Origin: an uncultured Alistipes sp.
GTDB lineage: Bacteria > Bacteroidota > Bacteroidia > Bacteroidales > Rikenellaceae
DNA length: 43,748 nucleotides
Assembly: GCA_900550925.1 (NCBI GenBank)
Contig: URTU01000008.1
Coordinates: 1 to 43,748 of the forward strand
Direction: 5' to 3'
In this document: in pieces, positions 32,131-40,163 of the stretch
Layout: each line of letters opens with the position of its first letter
Numbering within the stretch: position 1 is the first letter of the stretch
Position numbers and translations under genes: made by a program
Notes under the pieces: model-generated
The model's input: the letters and a program-made list of their open reading frames with translations, nothing else
Told to the model about the DNA's origin: nothing
Databases searched by the model: none

Positions 32131-32358
32131 CTAATCGAATTTTTGTCGGTAAACCGTTATGCAACTGTCGGGACAGATGATCGAGCAGCTGGCGCAACCG
32201 GTACATTTGTCCGGTTCGGCCATCTCGACGTAGTTGTAACCCCGACTGTTGACGCGTGCTGCCAATCGCAGAACACCGAACGGGCACGAAGCCGCGCATA
32301 CTCCGCAGCCTTTGCATCTTTCCCGATCGACGATTATAGTTCCTTTGATTTTCGCCAT
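32131..32358 (-). CDS. 2-oxoacid:ferredoxin oxidoreductase, delta (ferredoxin-like) subunit
   Basis: A 75-residue electron-transfer subunit with two complete 4Fe-4S motifs, CKGCGVCAASCP and CTGCASCSIICP. It starts with MAKIKGTIIVDRERC and is the first gene of the four-gene operon; a TATCTTTG box lies 36 bases upstream of its ATG. It passes electrons from the TPP site towards external ferredoxin. Confidence 0.93.
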   Translation of the reverse strand: MAKIKGTIIVDRERCKGCGVCAASCPFGVLRLAARVNSRGYNYVEMAEPDKCTGCASCSIICPDSCITVYRQKFD

Positions 32359-32394
32359 AGTTACTTACGATTTATAATACATGTTTAATTTTTA

Positions 32395-32402
32395 CAAAGA
32401 TA
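32395..32402 (-). promoter_or_regulatory. -7 box for the oxidoreductase operon
   Basis: TATCTTTG on the minus strand lies 36 bases upstream of the delta-subunit ATG. No TTTG is seen at the usual -33 spacing; the upstream region is very AT-rich. Confidence 0.55.
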
Positions 32403-32560
32403 CTGTTTTTTATGATTAATTATCGACGCCTCAAAACATTTTTTTATCCATAAAAAACTAAAAACATCGTTTCTTGCAATTTAGGAGGCGAGTTTCAGCA
32501 AATATCGCCACTTCCAATCGACAATACACAAAAAAACATGGCCGCATCCACCGAATACAA

Positions 32561-32590
32561 CAAGGGCCGGTGACGATGCACCGGCCCTTG
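32561..32590. terminator. 12-bp hairpin behind the DUF1015 gene
   Basis: CAAGGGCCGGTG (32561-32572) pairs perfectly with CACCGGCCCTTG (32579-32590), loop ACGATG. It lies 46 bases past the DUF1015 stop and is probably the end of the serC-serA-DUF1015 transcript. The T-tract after it is weak. Confidence 0.7.
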
Positions 32591-32636
32591 ATTATCGAAT
32601 TCGCTGGTATTGGCAGGAGTGCTGCTTTTTTCAGCG

Positions 32637-33863
32637 TTACTTCTTTTCGTCCCCGAAGGTGTGTATCACAACACCGGAACGCAACTTGGGTTCGAACCAT
32701 GTGGTTTTCGGCGGCATGATGTTGCCCGTATCGGCGATGTCGATCAGCTGCTTCATCGAAACCGGATAGAGCGCAAAGGCAACCTTCATCTCGCCGAGAC
32801 CGCGGATGCCGCCCACGAAATCTATCCGCTTCGAGGTCCGCAGGTCCTTGATTCCAAGAATGCGGTCGAGAACCAGATTCGAAAGGACCGTAACGTCCAG
32901 CACCCCAATCGGGTCAGTGTCGTCATAGGTACCCTTGCGGGCAGTCAGACTGTACCAGTGGCCGTCGAGATACATCGAGAAGTTGTGCAGACAGGTCGGC
33001 TTGTAGATCTCGGTACCCTTGTCCTCGATCTCGAACGACTCTCCGAGCGCCTTCAGGAACTCCTGCGACGTCAGTCCGTTCAGATCGCGCACAAGGCGGT
33101 TGTAGTCGATGATCTTGAGCTGGTTGTCAGGAAATGCAACCGCCAGAAAATAGCAATACTCCTCATTGCCCGTATGGTTCGGATTGGCCTTCATGCGCTC
33201 CTGACCCACACGTGCAGCTGCCGCCGTACGGTGATGGCCGTCGGCAACATACAGCGCCGGTATCGACGCGAAGATCTCCGTGATACGGTCGTTTACGGCC
33301 TTGTCCTTGATGCGCCACATGCGGTGTCCGAAACCGTCCGCAGCCGTAAAGTCATACTCCGGCTCCTCGCTCTCGACGATCTTCCTGACAATCTCGTCGA
33401 TACGTTCGTCGGCCGGATAGGCGAAAAAGACCGGTTCGATATTGGCATTCTGGTTGTTCACGTGTACCATCCGGTCATCCTCCTTTTCGGTGCGGGTAAG
33501 CTCGTGCTTCTTGATCGCTCCCGACAGGTAATCCTCGAAATGGCAGCACATCGCCAAACCGTATTGCGTACGGCCATCCATCGTCTGGGCATAGATGTAA
33601 TAGCTCTCCTCGTCATCCTGGACGAGCCAACCCTTTTCGCGCCACTTGCGGAAATTCTCTACCGCCTTGGCGTAGACCTCCGGACTGTGCTCGTCGGCTA
33701 TCGGGTCGAAATCTATTTCGGGCTTGATGATGTGGAGCAACGAACGTTCCGTGGCTTCGGCCTTCGCCTCGGCCGAATTCAGAACGTCATACGGACGCGA
33801 TGCGACTTCGGCCGCATACTCGCGCGGCGGACGGACCGCCTTGAACGGTTTGATTCTGACCAT
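32637..33863 (-). CDS. DUF1015-family protein in the serine operon
   Basis: A 408-residue protein of the DUF1015 family, of unknown biochemical role. It begins MVRIKPFKAVRPP, with SRPYDVLN near 22-30, which is usual for the family. HELTRTEKEDDRMVH is at about 120-134, and ALYVADGHHRTAAAA holds a DGHHR motif at 208-212. DGHHR recalls ParB/sulfiredoxin-fold proteins, which include free serine kinases (SerK, SbnI). That link is my inference. It follows serA by 71 bases in a serC-serA-DUF1015 run, so a step at the serine or phosphoserine node is plausible. I preferred the start at 33863 to an in-frame ATG 36 bases upstream. Confidence 0.88.
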   Translation of the reverse strand: MVRIKPFKAVRPPREYAAEVASRPYDVLNSAEAKAEATERSLLHIIKPEIDFDPIADEHSPEVYAKAVENFRKWREKGWLVQDDEESYYIYAQTMDGRTQYGLAMCCHFEDYLSGAIKKHELTRTEKEDDRMVHVNNQNANIEPVFFAYPADERIDEIVRKIVESEEPEYDFTAADGFGHRMWRIKDKAVNDRITEIFASIPALYVADGHHRTAAAARVGQERMKANPNHTGNEEYCYFLAVAFPDNQLKIIDYNRLVRDLNGLTSQEFLKALGESFEIEDKGTEIYKPTCLHNFSMYLDGHWYSLTARKGTYDDTDPIGVLDVTVLSNLVLDRILGIKDLRTSKRIDFVGGIRGLGEMKVAFALYPVSMKQLIDIADTGNIMPPKTTWFEPKLRSGVVIHTFGDEKK

Positions 33864-33934
33864 CGTATTTCTATTTTTGCGATGCGGCGGCAGATACACC
33901 AGGTACCCGCCGCCGACAATCAGTTAGCAATTAT

Positions 33935-34864
33935 TTACTTGTTGACCTGGAAACGACAATTTCCGGTCTTGAAGAAGTCGACTATCTGACGCGCTGCCGC
34001 CAAACCTGCATTGATATTGGCTTCGGCAGTCTCGGCGCCCATCTTCTTCTTGGTGACGAAGACGCGCTTTCCGAACTTCTCGGCCAGGTCGGGGCACGAT
34101 CCTACCGGAACATCCGAAACATATTTCAGATCCTCGCGTTCGGTGAGAGCCTTCAGAAGTCCGGCCTCGTCGATCACCTCCTGACGCGCCGAGTTGACCA
34201 GCGTAGCGCCCTTGGGCATTCGTTTCATGAGGTCGTAGCCTATCGAGCCGACAGTCTGCGGGGTAGCGGGGATGTGCAGCGACACGAAATCGCACGTATC
34301 GAAGAGCTCCTCGACCGAATGGACCCGCAGGACGCCCGCCTCGACAAACTGCGCATCATCCTTCACGAACGGGTCGAAGGCCTTGACCTCCATTCCGAAT
34401 GCCTTGCCGTAGCGGGCCACGATACGGGCCACGTTTCCGAACGCGTGCAGACCGAGGCGCTTGCCCTTGATCTCGGCACCCGTACCCGGCGTGAACTGGT
34501 TGCGCGACATGTAGATCATCATGCCGATGACCAGCTCGGCCACGGCATTCGAATTCTGCCCGGGGGTATTCATTACGACTACGCCCTTCTCCGTAGCTGC
34601 CGCAAGGTCGATATTGTCGTAACCGGCTCCGGCGCGGACCACGATCTTGAGGTTTTCGGCAGCGGCCAGAACCTCGGCCGTCACCTTGTCACTGCGCACG
34701 ATCAGCGCATCGACATCGGCCACGGCTTCGAGCAGTTGTGCCTTGTCGGTATATTTTTCGAGCAGACGAAGCTCGTATCCGGCCTCCTCGAAGATATTGC
34801 GGATACCCTCGACGGCCTTGGCTGCGAACGGTTTTTCCGTCGCTAACAAAACTTTCTTGACCAT
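33935..34864 (-). CDS. serA: D-3-phosphoglycerate dehydrogenase, short lysine-type
   Basis: Oxidises 3-phosphoglycerate in the first step of serine synthesis. The protein has 309 residues, lacking the ACT/ASB regulatory domains of E. coli SerA, as in type III enzymes. NAD-fold elements are at 139-147, but the GxGxxG loop reads AFGNVA. R227 is in NSARQEV. Where other enzymes carry a catalytic His (TPHxGA), this one has TKKKMGAE at 271-278, the lysine variant known from Entamoeba and Bacteroides. It follows serC by 78 bases. The start at 34864 (MVKKVLLATE) is the usual one; an earlier ATG at 34936 extends into a non-homologous stretch. Confidence 0.93.
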   Translation of the reverse strand: MVKKVLLATEKPFAAKAVEGIRNIFEEAGYELRLLEKYTDKAQLLEAVADVDALIVRSDKVTAEVLAAAENLKIVVRAGAGYDNIDLAAATEKGVVVMNTPGQNSNAVAELVIGMMIYMSRNQFTPGTGAEIKGKRLGLHAFGNVARIVARYGKAFGMEVKAFDPFVKDDAQFVEAGVLRVHSVEELFDTCDFVSLHIPATPQTVGSIGYDLMKRMPKGATLVNSARQEVIDEAGLLKALTEREDLKYVSDVPVGSCPDLAEKFGKRVFVTKKKMGAETAEANINAGLAAARQIVDFFKTGNCRFQVNK

Positions 34865-34942
34865 ATGCAAACCATAAAAATATTCATTCCTTATCTCATC
34901 CTTCGAGCGGCGTTGGTATGTGAAGAACCAGCCCATGTCGAA

Positions 34943-36013
34943 TTATGCGTGCAGGCTTTCGAACTCCTGCATGGCATCGATCAAAGCCTCGACGCTTTCG
35001 CGCGGCAGGGCATTGTAGCACGATGCGCGGAATCCGCCAACCAGACGGTGACCCTTCACTCCAACGAAGCCCTTGGCCTTGGTGAATTCGAGGAATTCGG
35101 GTGCCAGCGCCTCGTACTCGGGATTCATCACGAAGCAGATGTTCATGATCGAACGGTCCTCTTTCTCAGCGGTGCCGCGGAAGAGTTTGTTGCGGTCGAT
35201 CTCGTTGTAGAGCAGTTCTGCCTTCTCGACATTGCGTCGATGTATCTCGTCGACGCCGCCGATGCTCTTCAGCCACTTGAGCGTCTCGCGTACCACGTAG
35301 ATCGGGAATACGGGCGGGGTGTTGAACATCGAGTTGTTGGCGATATGGTTACGGTAGTCGACCATCGAGGGCAGCGGGCGCGAAACCTTGCCCAGGATGT
35401 CGTCGCGCACGATGACGAAGGTTACGCCGGCAGGGCCGAGGTTCTTCTGTGCGCCGCCGTAGATCAGGGCATACTTGCTGACGTCGACCCGACGGCTGAG
35501 GATATCCGAACTCATGTCGGCGACAAGGTTCACCGGCGAATCGATATCGGTGTGATATTCGGTGCCGTAGATGGTATTGTTGGTCGTTATGTGCAGGTAG
35601 TCCAGATCGGACGGAATTTCGACATTCTTGGGGATATAGGTGAAGTTGCGGTCTTCGGACGAAGCGATCACCTCGACCTGTCCGAAATTCTTGGCCTCCT
35701 TCATTGCCTTCTTGGCCCAGACGCCCGTATTGATATAACCGGCCTTGTGTTCGAGCAGGTTGTAGGGGATATGGAAGAACTGGGTCGAAGCACCGCCGCC
35801 GACAAAAATCACATGATAGTTGTCGGGGATATTCAGAAGCTCGCGGAACAGTGCAACGGCTTCATTCATCACGGCATCGAACTCTTTCGAGCGATGCGAA
35901 ATCTCGAGAATCGACATCCCGATACCGTCGAAATCCAAAACTGCGGCGGCCGCCTTCTCAATGACCTCGCGCGGCAAGATCGAAGGTCCGGCATTGAAAT
36001 TATGTTTCCTCAT
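34943..36013 (-). CDS. serC: 3-phosphoserine aminotransferase
   Basis: A PLP enzyme of 356 residues that transfers an amino group from glutamate to 3-phosphohydroxypyruvate. NFNAGPSILP begins the protein. ISHRSKEFDAV, FVGGGASTQF and the PLP-lysine motif IYGGAQKNLGPAG follow in order, then SMFNTPPVFPIYV. It is the first gene of the serC-serA-DUF1015 run, with a very good promoter (36085-36115). No serB is present in this window. Confidence 0.95.
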   Translation of the reverse strand: MRKHNFNAGPSILPREVIEKAAAAVLDFDGIGMSILEISHRSKEFDAVMNEAVALFRELLNIPDNYHVIFVGGGASTQFFHIPYNLLEHKAGYINTGVWAKKAMKEAKNFGQVEVIASSEDRNFTYIPKNVEIPSDLDYLHITTNNTIYGTEYHTDIDSPVNLVADMSSDILSRRVDVSKYALIYGGAQKNLGPAGVTFVIVRDDILGKVSRPLPSMVDYRNHIANNSMFNTPPVFPIYVVRETLKWLKSIGGVDEIHRRNVEKAELLYNEIDRNKLFRGTAEKEDRSIMNICFVMNPEYEALAPEFLEFTKAKGFVGVKGHRLVGGFRASCYNALPRESVEALIDAMQEFESLHA

Positions 36014-36084
36014 AAGTGTTTTAATTATAGATTATAATCTTGTCACCCGATCCGGTAACATCCTTTAACTCTTCAGGACGCTCA

Positions 36085-36115
36085 CAAAAATATGCAATAA
36101 ATTTATTTTCGCAAA
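36085..36115 (-). promoter_or_regulatory. Bacteroidota promoter of serC
   Basis: TTTG (36115-36112) is followed after 19 nt by TATTTTTG (36092-36085) on the minus strand, which fits TTTG-N19-TAnnTTTG exactly. The leader to the serC ATG is about 65 nt. Confidence 0.75.
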
Positions 36116-36169
36116 GACTATCCCGACTTTTTTATGGCCTGCCGAAGCTTTTCTTTAGGATTTTTAACG

Positions 36170-36177
36170 TACCTTTG
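36170..36177 (+). promoter_or_regulatory. -7 box for the yicC operon
   Basis: TACCTTTG fits TAnnTTTG and lies 25 bases before the yicC ATG. The -33 element is weak (CTTTTC nearby). Confidence 0.6.
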
Positions 36178-36202
36178 CCGTACCAAAAAACAGAGCTTGA
36201 AT

Positions 36203-37090
36203 ATGATCAAATCGATGACCGGATACGGCAAGGCCGAAGCGACCGTGTCGAACAGAAAAATTACCGTCGAAATACGTTCCCTGAACAGCAAACAACTCGA
36301 CCTGAGCATCAAGCTGCCAGCGGCTTACCGCCCATTCGAATACGACATACGCGCATTGACACAACAGCGCATGCTGCGCGGAAAGGCCGACATGTTCATC
36401 TCGGTCGAGTTGACTGAAGGGCAGACCGCCGTCACAATCGACCCGCAGGCTTTCGGCGCCCACTATCGGGCAATGACCGAGATCTGCCGCAGCAACGGCA
36501 TCGCCATCTCCGACCCCACGGTCAACGCCGCTCTTGTACAGTCAATCATGCGCATGCCCGATGTGGTTTCGAGCGACCAGTCCGAGATCTCCGAACAGGA
36601 GCAGCAGGCGCTCATGCAGTGCGTCACCGAGGCTCTCGACCGCCTCGATGCTTTCCGCATTCAGGAGGGCCGCACACTGATCGCCGACATGCTCAACCGC
36701 GTCGACAAGATCAAGGCTTCGATCAGCGAAATCGAACCTTTCGAGAGTTCGCGCATTGACACCATACGGGCCCGGATCCTCGACGGTCTGGCATCGATCG
36801 GCGTCGAGGCAAACGACAACAGCCGCCTCGAACAGGAGATGATCTTCTACCTCGAGAAGCTCGACATCACCGAAGAGAAGGTCCGCCTGGCAAACCACTG
36901 CAAATATTTCCACGAAGTGGCCGAAGGCGAGGAGGCTCCGGGCCGCAAGCTCGGATTCATCGCCCAGGAGATGGGCCGCGAGATCAATACTCTCGGTTCG
37001 AAGGCCAACAACTGCGACATACAGCGCATCGTGGTACACATGAAGGACGAACTCGAAAAGATCAAGGAACAGGTGCTCAACCTGCTGTAA
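36203..37090 (+). CDS. YicC/YloC-family endoribonuclease
   Basis: A 295-residue YicC-family protein. The family was described as an RNase-like factor linked to RNA turnover and stress survival. The standard opening MIKSMTGYGKAE is followed by RSLNSKQLDLSIKLP. DUF1732 forms the C-terminal half (SRLEQEMIFYLEKLDITEE and GRKLGFIAQEMGREINTLGS). The start at 36203 is chosen because MIKSMTGYG is invariant in homologues. It is the first gene of a six-gene run and lies 28 bases ahead of gmk, the arrangement also seen in many other bacteria. Confidence 0.92.
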   Translation: MIKSMTGYGKAEATVSNRKITVEIRSLNSKQLDLSIKLPAAYRPFEYDIRALTQQRMLRGKADMFISVELTEGQTAVTIDPQAFGAHYRAMTEICRSNGIAISDPTVNAALVQSIMRMPDVVSSDQSEISEQEQQALMQCVTEALDRLDAFRIQEGRTLIADMLNRVDKIKASISEIEPFESSRIDTIRARILDGLASIGVEANDNSRLEQEMIFYLEKLDITEEKVRLANHCKYFHEVAEGEEAPGRKLGFIAQEMGREINTLGSKANNCDIQRIVVHMKDELEKIKEQVLNLL

Positions 37091-37118
37091 CCCTCAAAAA
37101 CATACCGGACACGACAAA

Positions 37119-37682
37119 ATGGGGAAACTGCTTATATTTTCAGCTCCGAGCGGATCGGGCAAAACAACAATCGTACGGCGTCTGCTCGAACGGTTCGATG
37201 TGCTCGAATTCTCGATCTCGGCAACCAGCCGCCAGCCGCGCGGCAGCGAACGGAACGGTGTCGATTACTATTTCCTGACGCCCGCCGAGTTCCAGAAGGC
37301 CGTCGCCGACGACAAGTTCGTCGAGTGGGAGGAGGTATATAAAGGTACATGCTACGGCACGCTCCGCAGCGAGATGGAGCGTATCTGGAACAACGGCCAT
37401 GTAATACTCTTCGATGTCGATGTAATGGGCGGAATACGCCTCAAGTCGATCTTCGGCGAGCAGGCCCTTTCGATATTCATCATGCCGCCCTCGGTCGAGG
37501 AGCTGCGCCGGCGTCTCGAAGGCCGCGGCACCGACTCTCCGGAAACAATCGAAAAACGTGTCGCCAAGGCCGGTTTCGAACTGACCAAGGCCCCGATGTT
37601 CGACCGCATAGTCACAAACGACAACCTCGAAACGGCAGTGGAGGAGTGCTGCCGCATAGTCGGGGAGTTCATTGCCAAATAA
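37119..37682 (+). CDS. gmk: Guanylate kinase
   Basis: Phosphorylates GMP to GDP with ATP. It has 187 residues, the usual length. P-loop SAPSGSGKTT (8-17), GMP-binding SATSRQPRGSE and NGVDYYFL, and the lid region RLEGRGTDSPETIEKR are present. It follows yicC by 28 bases and precedes nadD by 53. Confidence 0.96.
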   Translation: MGKLLIFSAPSGSGKTTIVRRLLERFDVLEFSISATSRQPRGSERNGVDYYFLTPAEFQKAVADDKFVEWEEVYKGTCYGTLRSEMERIWNNGHVILFDVDVMGGIRLKSIFGEQALSIFIMPPSVEELRRRLEGRGTDSPETIEKRVAKAGFELTKAPMFDRIVTNDNLETAVEECCRIVGEFIAK

Positions 37683-37735
37683 CCGTCAGATTCCACGAAA
37701 AACAAGATACATTCAAAAAAAAACAAACGCGACAG

Positions 37736-38545
37736 ATGAAACACGTGATGTTATATTTCGGCTCGTTCAACCCCATTCACAAGGGCCATATCGCCATCGC
37801 CGAATATGTCATCGAACAGAACCTGTGCGATCAGGTTGCGATGATCGTCTCGCCGCAGAACCCCCTGAAACCAGCTCCCGAACTGGCTGCCGAACTGATG
37901 CGCTTCGAGATGGTCGAAGCTGCCTGTGCCGCATCACGATATCCCGACCGTATTGTGGCATCGGCCGTCGAATTCCTGCTCGAACGCCCTTCATATACGG
38001 TAAACACGCTGCGGTTCCTCGAGCAGCAGACCGAAGGCAAAATGCGGCTGTCGATACTCATGGGCAGCGACCTGATAAACAACATCGACCGTTGGCGCGA
38101 ATACCAATACATCATCGACAACTACGACATATACGTCTATCCGCGCAAGGGGGTTCCGGTAACGAAGTTCGCCGACCGTATTCACCTGCTGGCCGACGCC
38201 CCGCAGTTCGACTACTCGTCCACAGCCGTCCGCGAGGCTCTCGAAAACGGTCAGGACACCTCCGACATGATCGACCATGCCGTATTCGGATATATCCGCA
38301 AACACGATCTGTGGTCGGCCGAGAAGGCCCGCCAACGGTTGGATGAAGCCATCGCCGCCGATCCCGACAATGCGTCGCTATATATCCGCCGCGGCGAGTG
38401 GCACTACCGCCGCAATGCCTGGGGCGATGCCCTGAACGACTTTACGCATGCCAATGAACTCGATCCCGGGTGCGGTGCCCGAAACTACATCGAGCTGATC
38501 AACGAGATCCTGGCATTCAGATACAAAGACTTATACAACCCTTGA
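37736..38545 (+). CDS. nadD: Nicotinate-nucleotide adenylyltransferase with C-terminal TPR-like extension
   Basis: Adenylates nicotinate mononucleotide in NAD synthesis. It has 269 residues, about 70 more than typical NadD. The nucleotidyltransferase part runs to about 195 with FGSFNPIHKGHIA, the SxSTxxR equivalent DYSSTAVREAL, and IRKHDLW closing the core. The extension at about 202-269 contains a TPR-like repeat (LYIRRGEWHYRRNAWGDALN then DFTHANELDP) and ends in KDLYNP. The start at 37736 follows from the family opening; an in-frame ATG 387 bases upstream lies inside gmk in another frame. The adenylyltransferase call is firm; the role of the tail is unknown. Confidence 0.92.
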   Translation: MKHVMLYFGSFNPIHKGHIAIAEYVIEQNLCDQVAMIVSPQNPLKPAPELAAELMRFEMVEAACAASRYPDRIVASAVEFLLERPSYTVNTLRFLEQQTEGKMRLSILMGSDLINNIDRWREYQYIIDNYDIYVYPRKGVPVTKFADRIHLLADAPQFDYSSTAVREALENGQDTSDMIDHAVFGYIRKHDLWSAEKARQRLDEAIAADPDNASLYIRRGEWHYRRNAWGDALNDFTHANELDPGCGARNYIELINEILAFRYKDLYNP

Positions 38546-38574
38546 TAAGAAACACTCATACAGACACTCTTAAG

Positions 38575-39561
38575 ATGGAAAAACTAAACATCGCCCTTTT
38601 GGCCGGAGGCGACTCCTCCGAGAGAGAGATTGCGCTGAAAAGCGCCGCGCAGATCGAGCGTGCGATGGACCACTCGAAATACGACATCACGGTAATCGAC
38701 ATACATGGCCGCGACTGGCATCACACCATGCCCGACGGCCGGCAGATACAGGTTGACAAGACCGACTTCTCGATCACGATCGACGGCTGCCACAAGATGT
38801 TCAACTACGCCCTGATAATCATCCACGGAACACCGGGCGAAAACGGCCGCATGCAGGGATACCTCGACATGATGGGGGTTCCATATTCGTCGTGCAGCAT
38901 GACCTCGTCGCTGATCACCTTCGACAAGATAACCACCAAGCGCACCCTTGCCGGCCAAGGCATAAACATGGCTCGCGGAATATTCGTGACGGCCGGCGAG
39001 ACGGTCGATCCCGCGCAGGTTGTCAAACAGTTGGGACTGCCGCTCTTCGTCAAGCCAAATGCCAGCGGCAGCAGCTGCGGCGTAACCCGCGTAACGGCCG
39101 TCGAACAGATCCTGCCCGCAATAGAGCTCGCCCGTACCGAGAGCCCCGACGTGCTGATCGAGGAGTTCATCGCCGGCCGCGAAATCGGGTGCGGACTGAT
39201 GATCATCCGCGGAAAAGAGTATGTCTTCCCGCTCACCGAGATCGTCTCGAAAAAGGATTTCTTCGACTGGCAGGCCAAATACAGCGCCGGTTATTCGGAC
39301 GAGATCACGCCGGCCCCGATCGACGAACAGTCGGCCGAAAAGATCCGTCAGGCTGCCCTCAAGGCATACCGGCTGTGCCGTTGCAGCGGGGTGGTGCGTG
39401 CCGCCTTCCTGCTGACTCCCGAAGGCGAACCGTATCTGATCGAGATCAACTCGATTCCCGGACTTAGCGAGGCCAGCATCGTACCCAAACAGGCCCGCGA
39501 AATGGGAATGTCGCTCGGACAGCTCTTCGACCTGGTAATTGAAGATTCGCTCGCACGATGA
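38575..39561 (+). CDS. ddl: D-alanine--D-alanine ligase
   Basis: Makes the D-Ala-D-Ala dipeptide for peptidoglycan. It has 328 residues of the ATP-grasp fold. The opening NIALLAGGDSSEREIALKSA, IIHGTPGENGRMQGYLDM, FVKPNASGSSCGVTRV and the late LIEINSIPGLSEAS with catalytic residues are all recognisable. The start at 38575 (MEKLN) is 29 bases after nadD. The stop overlaps the next gene's start (ATGA). Confidence 0.95.
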   Translation: MEKLNIALLAGGDSSEREIALKSAAQIERAMDHSKYDITVIDIHGRDWHHTMPDGRQIQVDKTDFSITIDGCHKMFNYALIIIHGTPGENGRMQGYLDMMGVPYSSCSMTSSLITFDKITTKRTLAGQGINMARGIFVTAGETVDPAQVVKQLGLPLFVKPNASGSSCGVTRVTAVEQILPAIELARTESPDVLIEEFIAGREIGCGLMIIRGKEYVFPLTEIVSKKDFFDWQAKYSAGYSDEITPAPIDEQSAEKIRQAALKAYRLCRCSGVVRAAFLLTPEGEPYLIEINSIPGLSEASIVPKQAREMGMSLGQLFDLVIEDSLAR

Positions 39562-40136
39562 TCGAGATCGACGGTAAAATAGTGAGCCTCGACCTGTTGC
39601 GCGAACAGTTCATGTGCGACCTCAAGAGTTGCAGGGGCATCTGCTGCGTCGAAGGCAATGCCGGCGCTCCGCTCGAGATGGAGGAGGTCGATACGCTGGA
39701 GGAGGAGTACGAGAACTACAAGCCATACCTCAAACCCGAAGGCGTGGAGGCCATCGAACGTCAGGGATTCATGGTGGTCGATCCGGACGGTGACTACTGT
39801 ACGCCGCTGATCGACGATGCCGAATGCGCCTACTCCTACGAGGAGGACGGGATTACCTATTGCGCCATCGAGCGTGCCTGGAAAGAGGGCCGCTGCAGCT
39901 TCCGCAAACCCATTTCATGCCACCTGTACCCGATCCGCCTCACGACATTCTCGAACGGTTCGATCGGGCTCAACTACCACCGCTGGTCGATTTGCCGCGA
40001 TGCGGTCGCCTGCGGTCGCAAACTGGGCATCCCCGTCTACAAGGCCCTGCGCGAACCGATCATACGCCGCTTCGGCGAGGAGTTCTACAAGGCCCTCGAA
40101 GCCGCCGAACAATATATAAAGGAGAATAACCTGTAA
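39558..40136 (+). CDS. DUF3109-family cysteine-rich protein
   Basis: A 192-residue conserved Bacteroidota protein of unknown function. Conserved cysteines occur in CRGICCVEG near 25-31, DYCTPL, YCAIE and GRCSFRKPISCHLYPIR. The pattern is that of a metal or Fe-S site like the YkgJ family. It overlaps ddl by four bases and is followed 27 bases later by the M23 peptidase gene, so it is made together with cell-wall enzymes. That context does not by itself give a function. Confidence 0.88.
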   Translation: MIEIDGKIVSLDLLREQFMCDLKSCRGICCVEGNAGAPLEMEEVDTLEEEYENYKPYLKPEGVEAIERQGFMVVDPDGDYCTPLIDDAECAYSYEEDGITYCAIERAWKEGRCSFRKPISCHLYPIRLTTFSNGSIGLNYHRWSICRDAVACGRKLGIPVYKALREPIIRRFGEEFYKALEAAEQYIKENNL

Positions 40137-40163
40137 AACGATACTAACTCTAAACAACCCCAG

